Positions 1 through 8,737 of a stretch of 64,000 bases of DNA are shown one piece after another. This stretch comes from Oscillospiraceae bacterium CM (GTDB taxonomy: Bacteria; Bacillota; Clostridia; Oscillospirales; Oscillospiraceae), in the NCBI GenBank assembly GCA_022870705.1, contig CP072107.1, positions 1,672,501-1,736,500 on the forward strand, in the 5' to 3' direction. Numbering within the stretch: the stretch's first letter is position 1; the number at the start of each line of letters is the position of its first letter. A program made the translations under genes and the position numbers. The notes beneath the pieces were generated by a model. That model was not told where the DNA came from and ran no database searches. It saw nothing but the letters and a program-made list of their open reading frames with translations.

Positions 1-166
1 TTAACTCGTATGAGATGGTGGACGGTGAACAGCCAATGTTTCGGGCGATGCCGCGTACGCCAAGTCCCTGCTTCAAGAGGGCTTTGACAGCACCACGATC
101 TTCCAAGCTCAAGTGTTGCCCTTTCTTGCGTTCTGCGCTGACTGTGATAGAATCATTGTTATCCAT
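1..166 (-). CDS. IS30-family transposase, N-terminal fragment (runs off window)
   Basis: This is the beginning of the same transposase as at 42588-43643, reading leftward and leaving the window at base 1. Only the N-terminal helix-turn-helix region that binds the terminal inverted repeats is present; the DDE catalytic domain is outside. The start codon is placed by correspondence with the complete copy. Whether the outside part is intact cannot be seen. Confidence 0.85.
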   Translation of the reverse strand, partial: MDNNDSITVSAERKKGQHLSLEDRGAVKALLKQGLGVRGIARNIGCSPSTISYEL

Positions 167-278
167 AGTGATTGTATCCTTTCGGTGGCAGATGTTGTGT
201 AGGAACTACATTTTACCACGAAGAATAATCACTATGGATTTTTCTGTTCAAGTGTTCAATTTCATTTTACAATCAACC
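1..278 (-). mobile_element. IS30-family element, right end only (cut by window start)
   Basis: These 278 bases match 43478-43755 of the complete copy further along, without a difference that I could find. They contain the first 55 codons of the transposase, its upstream region and the terminal inverted repeat (252-278). The element ends at 278; from 279 on the flanks of the two copies differ. The rest of this copy lies outside the window. Identity over this length suggests recent transposition. Confidence 0.93.
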
Positions 279-401
279 GGAATTTTGGATTATTTAATAA
301 TTTTTTTGCTTTTTGTTCATAATTTTCGACTTGTGCCGAAAGAAAGTATAAATAAACCGTTCAATTTTACTATATTTTCACAAAAAACATCGTTTCTGCC
401 A

Positions 402-1172
402 TTACGCCTCTGCAAACAAACCAAACAACTGCGTTCGGCTGCGGACCTTCGTCTTTATGTAGATGTTTGACAGGTGCTTGGAGAGCGTTGCCCGCGAGAT
501 AGAGAGCTTTCGGCACATCTCTTCGCTGCTTTTGCTGCTGCAGACAAGTGAGACGATTTCCGTCTCACGTTTCGTCAGTCCGTAGCCGGACGCTGCCCTG
601 GCTATCTTTTCGTTCCGATAGACAAAAGCGCCTGCACCGCCGGCAAGCAGGCTTTGAAGCTTTCGCTCCAGCGGGTCCTTCAGCGTATTGAATATGTAGA
701 TGTCACGCGCGGAAAAATCGTCATCAATTTTTCGCCGCAAAAGCCCAAGCACGGCTAGCGGGCGGTCTTTGCATGCCAGCGAGGCAAAAAGACCCCAGTA
801 AATGTTGTTGCGCTGCCAGCAGTCGCGGTAAACGCGCGTTTTTTCCATTCGGGCAGGTGCCACAACGTCCGACAGGCGAAAGACCACGCTTGAAGGCGCC
901 GCCAAATAATCGTCCCACAGCGAAAAGCTGCCGTCTGAAAACCCGGTACGGTCGACGTCCTCCTCCGAGAAACCTGTTGAAATGGGGTCTATCAGTTCAA
1001 CGGCACCGTCTTCTCTGGCGGCCTGAAAGATAAGGCCTGACTGAAACGGTATGAGTGTTTTTAGCTGCTGGAGGAGCATTTCGCACGTTTCTTCGTATGT
1101 CTGGCAGTATGTCATACGCGTGATCAGTTGGACAAGAAACTGCCATTCATAATCAAAAAGCGTCGAGCTCAT
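402..1172 (-). CDS. LuxR-family transcriptional regulator with GAF-like N-terminus
   Basis: 256 residues. The C-terminal ~60 residues form a LuxR/GerE helix-turn-helix (LTKRETEIVSLV, then SISRATLSKHLSNIY), which binds DNA. The first ~180 residues resemble a GAF/PAS-like sensory domain, but the ligand is unknown. There is no receiver-domain phosphorylation site, so this is a solo regulator and not a two-component response regulator. The start is supported by an AGAGGATG ribosome site about six bases upstream. It stands alone between the IS end and a YlmH-like gene, so no target can be inferred from neighbours. Confidence 0.8.
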   Translation of the reverse strand: MSSTLFDYEWQFLVQLITRMTYCQTYEETCEMLLQQLKTLIPFQSGLIFQAAREDGAVELIDPISTGFSEEDVDRTGFSDGSFSLWDDYLAAPSSVVFRLSDVVAPARMEKTRVYRDCWQRNNIYWGLFASLACKDRPLAVLGLLRRKIDDDFSARDIYIFNTLKDPLERKLQSLLAGGAGAFVYRNEKIARAASGYGLTKRETEIVSLVCSSKSSEEMCRKLSISRATLSKHLSNIYIKTKVRSRTQLFGLFAEA

Positions 1173-1316
1173 GGTAACATCCTCTCATCCATTTTTGTGT
1201 ATCAAGCGGGCGTCGGATGGTATTCTTTGCGTAAATGACGCCACGGCATACCTAAAAAGATGTATTCTCAACGCGTCTAATCTAGCACACCAACGATAGA
1301 ATATCAAGGAAAACGT

Positions 1317-2069
1317 TCAGTAAAGACGGACCTTTACAAACAGCCGACCTTTTTTTGACCGGCGCTCGACTCCTTCATAGATAAATCGCCCGAGCCCTCG
1401 GACAGAAACAATGGTCCCCTTAATCGGAACAACGCTTGTTTTATCCGTTTCGCGCCCGTTTAAAAAGACGCACCCTTTGTCAATCAGTGCTTGACTTGCC
1501 GTCCGTGACAGATTGAAAACGGCGGCAATCAGCGCGTCCAGCCGCTCGGACGCAACGTTGAGCGATGACGGCACCGGTGTTTTAAGGGACTGCGCCGGTA
1601 TCTCGTCGACAGCCGTGCAGGTAACAGCCGTGCGGCGTACGGCACAAAGCTCCCGGACAATGAAGTCTGCAACCGCATCGACGCAGACAACATACGCCTC
1701 ATTGCCTACGACGATGATATCACCCAAAACGCCGCGGCGTAAACCAAGCCCCAAAAGGGCACCAAGAAAATCTCGATGCGTCAGTGCCTCGGTATATTTT
1801 GGGGCGGTCGGCGCAATAGCAACACGGGCAACAGGCGGCGCTTCCGTATAGCCGCACAGCGTGTCATCCCCAAAAACGGCAAGGCACCGCTCCGCCCCGT
1901 CATATCCGCCAACAAGCGATACCGGTGCGGCAAAAACGATTTGCACAGCCCGCAACACTTCCTGTTCGGCCAGTGTGAGAAATTCCGAATAGACATACCG
2001 CCGCTGCGCGTCGGCTCTGCCGGCAAGCTCCGCAAGCCGCTTCGACAGCTGCTTCTCGTCTTCCTGCAT
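1317..2069 (-). CDS. ylmH: YlmH-like S4-domain RNA-binding protein
   Basis: About 250 residues. The C-terminal third is an S4 domain (SRTASQALIDKGCVFLNG), an RNA-binding fold also found in ribosomal protein S4. The N-terminal region matches the YlmH family, which in other Firmicutes sits in the division cluster near sepF/ylmG and is tied to ribosome rescue or division. Here it is separated from that cluster. An upstream in-frame start at 2177 exists, but the start at 2069 has a good ribosome site (AAAGGTG, spacing ~8) and begins with the family-typical acidic MQEDEKQ. Confidence 0.8.
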   Translation of the reverse strand: MQEDEKQLSKRLAELAGRADAQRRYVYSEFLTLAEQEVLRAVQIVFAAPVSLVGGYDGAERCLAVFGDDTLCGYTEAPPVARVAIAPTAPKYTEALTHRDFLGALLGLGLRRGVLGDIIVVGNEAYVVCVDAVADFIVRELCAVRRTAVTCTAVDEIPAQSLKTPVPSSLNVASERLDALIAAVFNLSRTASQALIDKGCVFLNGRETDKTSVVPIKGTIVSVRGLGRFIYEGVERRSKKGRLFVKVRLY

Positions 2070-2291
2070 GAAATCGCACCTTTCCGGCGCGGGCTTCTCG
2101 CCGCGCATTGATCTGTTTAATCCGAGGCGGCGCATCGCCGCAATGCCGATGGTATCACGTTTCCACCCGGTGGTCAAACCACCCCGCCCATTTAGACGGC
2201 GAAGGCATGCGCCTTTACGGATCCGCCGTTATATGGTAAACTGCCTCTGATCACTTGGTGCCGGTATTGTTAGAAACGGAGGCTGATAAAT

Positions 2292-2531
2292 ATGGACGCA
2301 ATCAAGCCAGGCCGCTGGCATCATTATAAAGGCAACGATTACGAGGTTCTTTATATAGCGCGTCACTCGGAGACACTCGAGCCGATGGTTGTTTATCGCG
2401 CGCTTTACGGTGGCGGCGATGTTTGGGTCCGCCCCGCTGCTATGTGGCAGGAGACGGTTTTGTCCGGCGGCGCGTACATCCCGCGTTTTACATTTATCGA
2501 TTATCCGGCAGACGAGGATACTTTGTTATGA
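2292..2531 (+). CDS. DUF1653 family protein
   Basis: A 79-residue protein of the DUF1653 family. It has the family signature of a short beta-rich domain: GRWHHYKGNDYEVL near the N-terminus, then VVYRALYGGGDVWVRP and a closing FTFIDYP. The biochemical function is unknown. A GGAGG ribosome site precedes the ATG. Its stop codon overlaps the start of the next gene as ATGA, so the two are probably translationally coupled. Confidence 0.85.
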   Translation: MDAIKPGRWHHYKGNDYEVLYIARHSETLEPMVVYRALYGGGDVWVRPAAMWQETVLSGGAYIPRFTFIDYPADEDTLL

Positions 2532-3046
2532 CAGCCGATTATACCGTTATTTACTCTAAACGCAAGACACTGGCCCTTGAAATCACGAAGGACGCGGCGC
2601 TCCTTGTACGCGCGCCGCTGCACGCCGCACCGCGCGATATTGACGCAATGCTGACTCGCCATGCGCGCTGGATTCAAACAGGTCTCGCAGCGCAGCGTCA
2701 CCGCCTTTTGGCGCGTCCCCCGCTGACGGGCGACGAAATAGTGCTCTTAAAGAATCAGGCAATAAAACACATTCCGGCACGTGTTGCCTTTTATGCCTCT
2801 ATAATGGGCCTTGTGCCAACGGCCGTCAAAATAACGAGCGCCGAAAAACGATTCGGCAGCTGCAGCGGCACAAACCACCTTTGCTTTTCATGGCGATTAA
2901 TGCGCTATCCGGCAGACGCCATTGATTATGTCGTCGTCCACGAGCTAGCCCATATTCGGCACAAAAACCACGGCAAGGCTTTTTATGCACTCATCGGGTC
3001 GGTTCTTCCGGACTTTAAGAGGCGGAAAAAGCTGCTGGGTGAATAA
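2528..3046 (+). CDS. YgjP-like zinc metallopeptidase (DUF45)
   Basis: 172 residues with the YgjP/SprT-like metallopeptidase domain. The zinc motif HELAH is in VVHELAHIRHKNHG, and the third histidine ligand would be the one in KNHG. The segment EKRFGSCSGTNHLCFSWRL is characteristic of the YgjP family. A longer reading frame opens upstream, but the ATG at 2528 overlaps the DUF1653 stop (ATGA), which is the natural start. It is probably a cytoplasmic protease of unknown substrate. Confidence 0.85.
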   Translation: MTADYTVIYSKRKTLALEITKDAALLVRAPLHAAPRDIDAMLTRHARWIQTGLAAQRHRLLARPPLTGDEIVLLKNQAIKHIPARVAFYASIMGLVPTAVKITSAEKRFGSCSGTNHLCFSWRLMRYPADAIDYVVVHELAHIRHKNHGKAFYALIGSVLPDFKRRKKLLGE

Positions 3047-3052
3047 AATAAC

Positions 3053-3086
3053 AACCGGCAGGTTTATCCTGCCGGTTGACTTTTTT
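3053..3086. terminator. Intrinsic terminator between convergent genes
   Basis: A perfect 10-bp stem (3053-3062 with 3068-3077, loop TTTAT) is followed by a run of six T on the + strand. It ends the YgjP transcript and also lies just past the end of the minus-strand GGDEF-EAL gene. Confidence 0.88.
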
Positions 3087-3093
3087 GCCGCTA

Positions 3094-5436
3094 TCAGCTG
3101 CTTTTTGAAAACAGGTCTTCAAACGGGATCACGCGTTCCTCCTGCAGATAGCGCCGCCGGAATTCGTCGGCCGGTACCGGCCTGCCGAGGAGATAGCCCT
3201 GCACCTGTCGGCAGCCGAGCTCGGTAAGGATGCTAAGCTGCTCGGCTGTTTCAACACCTTCTGCAATTGTCACTTTGCCGACGGCATTGGCCATCGAAAT
3301 GATCGCCTTGACGACCTCAAGCCCGCTGCCGCCCGAAACTGTCAAATTATCAATGAGGGATTTGTCGATTTTAATTCTGTCAAAACGGTATTTATTGAGA
3401 TAGCCAAGCGATGAATACCCAGAGCCGAAGTCGTCAATGGAGACGGAGATGTTCAGTTCCTCGAACAGGTCAAAAATCGGTTTGACCTTTGCGTTCTCCT
3501 CAATCATCAGATTTTCCGTGATCTCCGCATCAATCCAGGCGGCCTTCAGGTCGTTTGAGGCGATGATATCCTTCAGTGTTAAGAAGAAATCATCCTCCGT
3601 CAACTGCTTGGGCGATATGTTAATGCCCATTTTCATTTGCACGCCGAAATGCGTGTTCCATTCCACAACCTGCTCAACCGCCTTGCGGAGAACCCATTTA
3701 CCGATTCTGTTAATATAATCAATTTCTTCCGCCACCGGCACGAAGATGCTCGGCGGGATATAGCCATGCTCGGAGCTGTTCCAGCGCAGAAGGGCTTCGG
3801 CGCCGATCAGCTTTTTCTCCGGCATCTCGAATTGCGGCTGGAAGAAAAGCTCAAAATCCTTCTGAAGGTTGGCTTTTCGCAAAAGCGCTTCAACCTCGTT
3901 TTTCATCCGAAGGTTTTCCTTGAACTTCGGGTCAAAAAACTCATATTTGTTAAAGCCGAGTGCCTTGGCCCTGTACATCGACATATCCGAATTCTTCAGC
4001 AGTGTTGTGGCGTCGGCGGCATCGTCCGGCAGGAGCGACACGCCGACGCTGATGGTGACGTAAATAACCTGCTTGTCTACAAAGATCGGCGCACTGCAGA
4101 TTTCAACGATCTGGCGGCACAGCCCCGCCAGCTGCTGGCGTGTATAGAGGCCGCGCAGCAGGATGGCAAACTCGTCCCCGCCCATTCGGGCCAGGACGGC
4201 GTCGTATTTGTTCCAGTTTAATAGGCGCTCGGAGATTTCGATTATAACTTTATCACCGACGTCGTGTCCATAACTGTCGTTAATCGTTTTGAAGCGGTCG
4301 AGGTCAAACTGCATGACGATAATCCGCTCACTGCTGTGCTGGAGGCGGATGGCTTCCTCAAGGCAGATGGAGAAATACCGCCTGTTATAAAGCTTTGTCA
4401 CCGTGTCCTGATTGGCCAGAACGGACAATTCTAATAGCTGTTCCTGAATCTTCTTTTCGAGTTTGGCGTTGAGACAAAACTCCTGATTGAGCAGCCTCTC
4501 GTTTTCATAAGCGAGATGGACATACTTGACCGTCGCGTGGTTGAGCACGATAATGCCCATAAAAACGAGCAAATCGATCATATTAAGCCCTTCAAACGCA
4601 ACGGCAAGGACTGGGAAGATCATCAGAAAGTACCATTTGCTTTTACCGGCATCGTCCTCTATCCCTTCGAGGTCTTTGGCGGACATTTTTGATATAAGTT
4701 TATGAAAGCTCCCAAGTGCAATGAGCGCAATCGGATAAATAAACAAAACGTCAATGAAAGAATTAGGCTGATACAGGTTTTTATAGACCAAGTAGTAGTA
4801 GAAAATATCGGTGGCACAAAAAAGCACAACGCCGACGGCAATCATTTTTAAAAACAAAGGCAATTTGTGGTGGGGGGCGGTGATGAGCCACGTTGAGATT
4901 TCGATCACAAGAAAAATGTCGAGAACGATCGAAACGGCTGATATGATGCCGTCGCTCATGAAAATTTTGATGGCAGCGTCTTCCTTGCCAAAAAAGACAA
5001 TCCAGATTAATAGCACACTGAGAATTCCGATCGTCACTGATTCGATTACGCCGCGGATTGAGCGCCATTTGTGAAACTGCTGAAAACCGAATAACAAAAC
5101 GGCAGCGACAATCATGATGTTTGTGACAAAATAAGCAATATTGACAGAGATATTCTGCGACGGGTCTATCCCGTTGCGCAGCAGCACAGCCCAACCGATA
5201 TCGCCGACCGACCATGCAAAGCAGGCCACCGACAAAAAGATAAAGGCGAGGCTGAGCACCTGTTTTTTATCTGACAGCAAATAAACCATGAGTAAAATGC
5301 CCCCGGAGACGGCGGCAACAATCGGTGACAAAAGGTCTCCGGCGGACGGCATAACAAAATAGGAGCCCGTATAGATCAATACAAGAACAACTAAGATGAT
5401 CCAGCTGCTCGAAGCGACGGACTTTTTCATCTGCAC
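3094..5436 (-). CDS. Membrane GGDEF-EAL protein (c-di-GMP synthesis/hydrolysis)
   Basis: 780 residues. The first ~310 residues contain about eight hydrophobic segments. A short coiled region leads to a diguanylate cyclase domain with an intact GGDEF (RMGGDEFAIL) and then an EAL phosphodiesterase domain. EAL hallmarks are all visible: GAEALLRW, EITENL, DDFGSGYSSL, KIDKSL and EGVET. Both catalytic sites therefore look competent. No RxxD inhibitory site is seen just before GGDEF. The N-terminal membrane part probably senses an unknown signal. The start is GTG at 5436 or ATG at 5430. The flagellar genes at the far end of the window make control of motility plausible, but this is inference. Confidence 0.9.
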   Translation of the reverse strand: MQMKKSVASSSWIILVVLVLIYTGSYFVMPSAGDLLSPIVAAVSGGILLMVYLLSDKKQVLSLAFIFLSVACFAWSVGDIGWAVLLRNGIDPSQNISVNIAYFVTNIMIVAAVLLFGFQQFHKWRSIRGVIESVTIGILSVLLIWIVFFGKEDAAIKIFMSDGIISAVSIVLDIFLVIEISTWLITAPHHKLPLFLKMIAVGVVLFCATDIFYYYLVYKNLYQPNSFIDVLFIYPIALIALGSFHKLISKMSAKDLEGIEDDAGKSKWYFLMIFPVLAVAFEGLNMIDLLVFMGIIVLNHATVKYVHLAYENERLLNQEFCLNAKLEKKIQEQLLELSVLANQDTVTKLYNRRYFSICLEEAIRLQHSSERIIVMQFDLDRFKTINDSYGHDVGDKVIIEISERLLNWNKYDAVLARMGGDEFAILLRGLYTRQQLAGLCRQIVEICSAPIFVDKQVIYVTISVGVSLLPDDAADATTLLKNSDMSMYRAKALGFNKYEFFDPKFKENLRMKNEVEALLRKANLQKDFELFFQPQFEMPEKKLIGAEALLRWNSSEHGYIPPSIFVPVAEEIDYINRIGKWVLRKAVEQVVEWNTHFGVQMKMGINISPKQLTEDDFFLTLKDIIASNDLKAAWIDAEITENLMIEENAKVKPIFDLFEELNISVSIDDFGSGYSSLGYLNKYRFDRIKIDKSLIDNLTVSGGSGLEVVKAIISMANAVGKVTIAEGVETAEQLSILTELGCRQVQGYLLGRPVPADEFRRRYLQEERVIPFEDLFSKSS

Positions 5437-5598
5437 AATTCTTTCCCCGCTTTTCTTTTTCTTTCATAAACGAAGGAACTAACGAAAGCCGACTTTTTTA
5501 CCTTTTATTTATCGGAATAATTTTGAAAAAATTTAATTTTTTTCTTAAATTTTGTAATTTTTATGGAAAATCAAGATTCCATAGGTGGTTTTTTCATT

Positions 5599-6264
5599 TT
5601 AATCCGTCGTGTCGCCGTTGCCGGAGACAGGTATAACCTCCCCGAGAAACGTCGGCTCCGGCTTAAAAATACAGGTAAAAAAATCCTTGGCACGCGCCAG
5701 AATCTCCCTGCAATCTCTCAACCACTGACCGGCGTATGGCTTGGGCTCTGAGACAACGCCGTACGCATCCAGACCGAGCTGCGCGGCAATGTAAAGCGCC
5801 CTGTTTATATGATAGCTCTGTGTGACGATAATGATTTTTTTCACGGCGAAGATATCCCGCGCCCGATACATGCTCTCATATGTCGAAAACCCCGCGTGAT
5901 CCTGAAAAACATGCTCCGATGGGACGCCCGCAGCGACGGCGAAATCTTTCATAACCTTCACTTCGTTATAATTGACGGCGCTGTTGTCGCCGCTCATCAG
6001 AAGTCTGTCTGAGGCGCCGAGCTTGTAGAGGCGAACGCCCTCTGTCAGCCTATCCTGTAGCATTTCGCTCGGGTATCGGTTGGCATAGACGCCACAGCCG
6101 AGAATCAGGATGCAGTCGACATCCTGTAGGCCCGCGGCATCCGACTCACTGATAATCCTGCCACCGCCGCCGAGGACGACTCTGTTTAGGGTGAACACGG
6201 CCGATGTGCCGATGAGAGCCGCAATGATGAAAACGGCCAGGGCGGCCCGCGCGAATTTTACCAT
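5599..6264 (-). CDS. SanA/YdcF-like DUF218 membrane protein
   Basis: 221 residues with one N-terminal membrane segment and an extracytoplasmic DUF218 domain. Visible motifs are ILILGCGV, LLMSGDN and the late IVTQSYHINRALYIA, which match the SanA/YdcF family. SanA proteins affect envelope barrier function, but their reaction is unknown. The ribosome site GGAGAGAG lies directly before the ATG. The gene stands alone. Confidence 0.82.
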   Translation of the reverse strand: MVKFARAALAVFIIAALIGTSAVFTLNRVVLGGGGRIISESDAAGLQDVDCILILGCGVYANRYPSEMLQDRLTEGVRLYKLGASDRLLMSGDNSAVNYNEVKVMKDFAVAAGVPSEHVFQDHAGFSTYESMYRARDIFAVKKIIIVTQSYHINRALYIAAQLGLDAYGVVSEPKPYAGQWLRDCREILARAKDFFTCIFKPEPTFLGEVIPVSGNGDTTD

Positions 6265-6337
6265 ATCTCTCTCCGCTCAGCGTTGTTTGCCTGAAGAGGC
6301 TTCGTCAGATGCCGACTGTCGGCACAGATTTAAATGA

Positions 6338-6391
6338 AAGCTGCCGTGGCGTCACGGGACACGATCCCGGTCATCCTGCGGCAGCTTTTGC
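6338..6391 (-). terminator. Stem-loop downstream of the zinc-ribbon cassette
   Basis: A long inverted repeat with outer arms AAAGCTGCCG and CGGCAGCTTT and an inner CGGGA/TCCCG pairing lies just past the stop of the 6399-6917 gene. No long T-run follows on the minus strand, so strength is uncertain. Confidence 0.55.
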
Positions 6392-6398
6392 GTCATCG

Positions 6399-6917
6399 CT
6401 ATTTCTTATACAGCGTCAGTGTAAACCCTTCATATGTCAGGTCGAGCGCTGTTTTGCCGTTTGCCTTGTAGATTTTAAACTGCCCCGAGGACGTATAATC
6501 GTCGGAATCCGTTACGGTAAGCACGTCGCCTTTGACAGAATATTTGGACGTTTCGGTGTCGCCATAGCTCTCCGAAACAACCGTACCGTCTCTGTTGAAG
6601 GTGAGCGAGAATTCAACACCGTAATACTCCGTCGTCCAGGTGCCGATCAGAGAGCTCTTGCCACCGGAGAACATCACAATTAAGACGATTGCTGCGATAA
6701 TGACGACGACAGCTGCCACGGAAATGATGCCGATCAGTGTATAATTGGGCTTCTTGGCTGGCGGTGCCATGACGGCTGTCTGTACCGGAGCATATGCGCC
6801 GCCGGCTGCCGCCGACTGAACCGGAGCCGACGGTGCGCTGGCACCGAGCGGTGCACCGCAACTGACGCAAAAAGCGTTCCCCTCGCTGTTTTTCGTCCCG
6901 CAATTGGAACAAAACAT
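6399..6917 (-). CDS. Zinc-ribbon membrane protein with C-terminal beta domain
   Basis: About 172 residues. An N-terminal zinc ribbon (two CxxC: CSNCG and CVSCG) is followed by an Ala/Pro-rich linker, one transmembrane segment (IIAAIVLIVMF) and a C-terminal domain starting GTWTTEYYG. That C-terminal domain is paralogous to the 6998-7357 protein. The start at 6917 has an AGAGAGG ribosome site; an upstream in-frame ATG is less likely. No function is known. The layout suggests a membrane-anchored lipocalin-like domain outside and a zinc ribbon inside. Confidence 0.75.
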   Translation of the reverse strand: MFCSNCGTKNSEGNAFCVSCGAPLGASAPSAPVQSAAAGGAYAPVQTAVMAPPAKKPNYTLIGIISVAAVVVIIAAIVLIVMFSGGKSSLIGTWTTEYYGVEFSLTFNRDGTVVSESYGDTETSKYSVKGDVLTVTDSDDYTSSGQFKIYKANGKTALDLTYEGFTLTLYKK

Positions 6918-6997
6918 CTGAAAAACCTCTCTTTTCATTTTTGTTTTATGGATTGATCATCACCGGTCGGGCGATACTTGCGCATACTACTATCCCG

Positions 6998-7357
6998 CTA
7001 TTGTTTATAAAGCTTCAATGTGCGGTTGCCGATATTCCACTCCATCTGTGTTTTCCCGTTGTCCTTAGTGATTTTAAACTGGCCGGACATTGTCTGGCCG
7101 TCGGAATCCGTCTTTGTCAGCTTGTCACCCGTGACAACATACGTCGATTCTGTTTTCACACCGTTGGATTCCATAACAACGGTTTCGTTCCTGTCAAACG
7201 TGAGCGTGAGGCCGGAGTTTTCCCCGCCAACCGACCACGTGCCGAGAACAGGGTTCGCGGTCGTGATGAAATAGATCGACAACAGGGCGACTGCAATAAC
7301 GGCAACGGCTGCTGACGCGATGATGACAATGCGTTTAGTCTTTGAATTCAAGAACAA
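6998..7357 (-). CDS. Small membrane-anchored protein, paralogue of neighbour's C-terminal domain
   Basis: 119 residues: a basic N-terminus (NSKTKR), one membrane segment, then a domain that matches the C-terminal half of the 6399-6917 protein. Shared features are GTW near the start, LTFDRN/LTFNRD, SGQFKI and LKLYK/LTLYK at the end. It lacks the zinc ribbon. The apparent start is TTG with a GAAAGAG ribosome site; a second TTG two codons later is possible. Function unknown. Confidence 0.68.
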   Translation of the reverse strand: MFLNSKTKRIVIIASAAVAVIAVALLSIYFITTANPVLGTWSVGGENSGLTLTFDRNETVVMESNGVKTESTYVVTGDKLTKTDSDGQTMSGQFKITKDNGKTQMEWNIGNRTLKLYKQ

Positions 7358-7415
7358 TCACTCTTTCAGTATGTATTAGTTGCTTTAGTCGATGGCGTGC
7401 CTAGAGGCGACGCCA

Positions 7416-7883
7416 TTATTCAGTCTTCTGGCCGCAGCCGGAGCAGAACACAGCGCCGGGAGCTAAAACAGCACCGCAGCCGGAACATGTTTTTACCTCC
7501 GGTGCAGCGACCGGTTCCTCGGCGGGGGGCGGTGTCAGCTTTGCGCCGCAGGACGTGCAGAAGAGGCTGCCTTCCGTCACAGACGCGCCGCAGGATGGGC
7601 AGCTCTCAGCGCCCTTGAGTTTATTAATCTGCTCTTCAAAATCGTTAATTTTGGCTTGCGCTTCTTTTACCGCCAAGACAAACACAGCCAGATTTTCATC
7701 AGGATTTTCGGCAAAGAGCTCAAAATACTTCTCGCCTATTTTGCTGAAACTATCGCTGATAGCGCGCTTCTCCGCCGAAATCTGCGAGTTAATTTTTGTT
7801 GTCTCTGCCAAAATCTTCGTTTTTTTGATCGCATCCTGACTTGTCTGCGTCACTTTTTTGCCGAGATCCTCAAAAAACGCCAT
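7416..7883 (-). CDS. Double zinc-ribbon protein with N-terminal helical region
   Basis: 155 residues. Residues ~1-90 are charged and helical, like a coiled coil. The rest holds two zinc ribbons, CPSCG/CTSCG and CSGCG/CSGCG, separated by a Pro/Glu/Ala linker. There is no membrane segment. It is first in a same-strand run with the two membrane proteins at 6998 and 6399, and the related CxxCG ribbons suggest one functional unit. Zinc-ribbon proteins of this form are common in Firmicutes without a known role. Confidence 0.75.
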   Translation of the reverse strand: MAFFEDLGKKVTQTSQDAIKKTKILAETTKINSQISAEKRAISDSFSKIGEKYFELFAENPDENLAVFVLAVKEAQAKINDFEEQINKLKGAESCPSCGASVTEGSLFCTSCGAKLTPPPAEEPVAAPEVKTCSGCGAVLAPGAVFCSGCGQKTE

Positions 7884-8296
7884 CTGTTCTTCATTCCTTT
7901 CAACATCATTGAAGCATTATATGAAACGAGCCTGACAGTACAGCACAAATAGATACCTGCTTCCAGTGTAACTTTAGCACAACAGGGGCAATATTTCAAA
8001 CGATTTCTGAAAATTCAAAAGAATTTACCATGTGTGCTGACACATAGTTGGTCATTTTGGCGTTAAACTATACTTGGACACGATGGATATTCAGAATGCT
8101 TTCTGACGTCGTGTCAAAAGATAATATGTTCAGGTTTGAAACTGTAAAAAACGACGCCATTCGGTCATACGGCCGGATGTCTGCCGGGAGATGGTTGAGT
8201 TGAATGATGTCAATCGGCCCGTTCTTTGCCGCATTCGGTATACGGGCAAAAACCAGAGACAACTGTCCTTTCTCAAAACAGTAAAACACTGACTGA

Positions 8297-8332
8297 GAAG
8301 AAGCAGGGATTCAAAGGAATCCCTGCTTCTTC
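8297..8332. terminator. Strong hairpin downstream of superoxide reductase
   Basis: A perfect 16-bp stem (8297-8312 with 8317-8332) closes a four-base AAAG loop just past the dfx stop. No U-tract follows on either strand. It may end transcription or protect the mRNA 3' end. Confidence 0.65.
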
Positions 8333-8353
8333 ATGCACCGAAAACAGCGCTTT

Positions 8354-8737
8354 TTAAATTTCTGTTTTCCACAAACCGTGCAGATTGCAGTAAGCGTATG
8401 CCGCTACCGGCATATCACCCTCAAGCGTAAACACGGCCTCCGGCTTGTCGCCGGGCTTGAGGCATTTGCGCTGACCACCAGCAGCCGTCTGTAGATATAT
8501 CCACATGATGTAATGCTCCTCCGTCATCGGATGCAACACAGAGCCGACCGTGACGGTAACTTTGTTCCCGCTGACGGCGACGACAGGCACATGCTTCTCG
8601 CGGCTGGCGTCAACAGTATTAGGCTCAAGCGCCGTCATCTCGTCACCGCAGCATGACAGCGGCTTTCCAGAAGCCAAAATGAGTCCGACAAGATTTCCGC
8701 AATGCTTGCAGACAAAAAAACGCATTTCACAATTCAT
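8354..8737 (-). CDS. dfx: Desulfoferrodoxin (superoxide reductase)
   Basis: 127 residues. It reduces superoxide to hydrogen peroxide with electrons from rubredoxin-like donors. The N-terminal desulforedoxin domain has CKHC and the adjacent CC pair, which bind the FeCys4 centre. The C-terminal catalytic domain has the histidines of the Fe(His)4Cys site in EKHVP, LHPMTEEHYI and CNLHG. The start at 8737 has an AGAGGG ribosome site; an upstream extension lacks family similarity. It is monocistronic. It fits an anaerobe that must tolerate brief oxygen exposure. Confidence 0.93.
   Translation of the reverse strand: MNCEMRFFVCKHCGNLVGLILASGKPLSCCGDEMTALEPNTVDASREKHVPVVAVSGNKVTVTVGSVLHPMTEEHYIMWIYLQTAAGGQRKCLKPGDKPEAVFTLEGDMPVAAYAYCNLHGLWKTEI

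Noticed and set aside
8068-8289. 73-codon frame on the minus strand beyond the dfx hairpin
   Set aside because: No ribosome site before its start, no recognisable family and no paired gene; probably chance or an old remnant.
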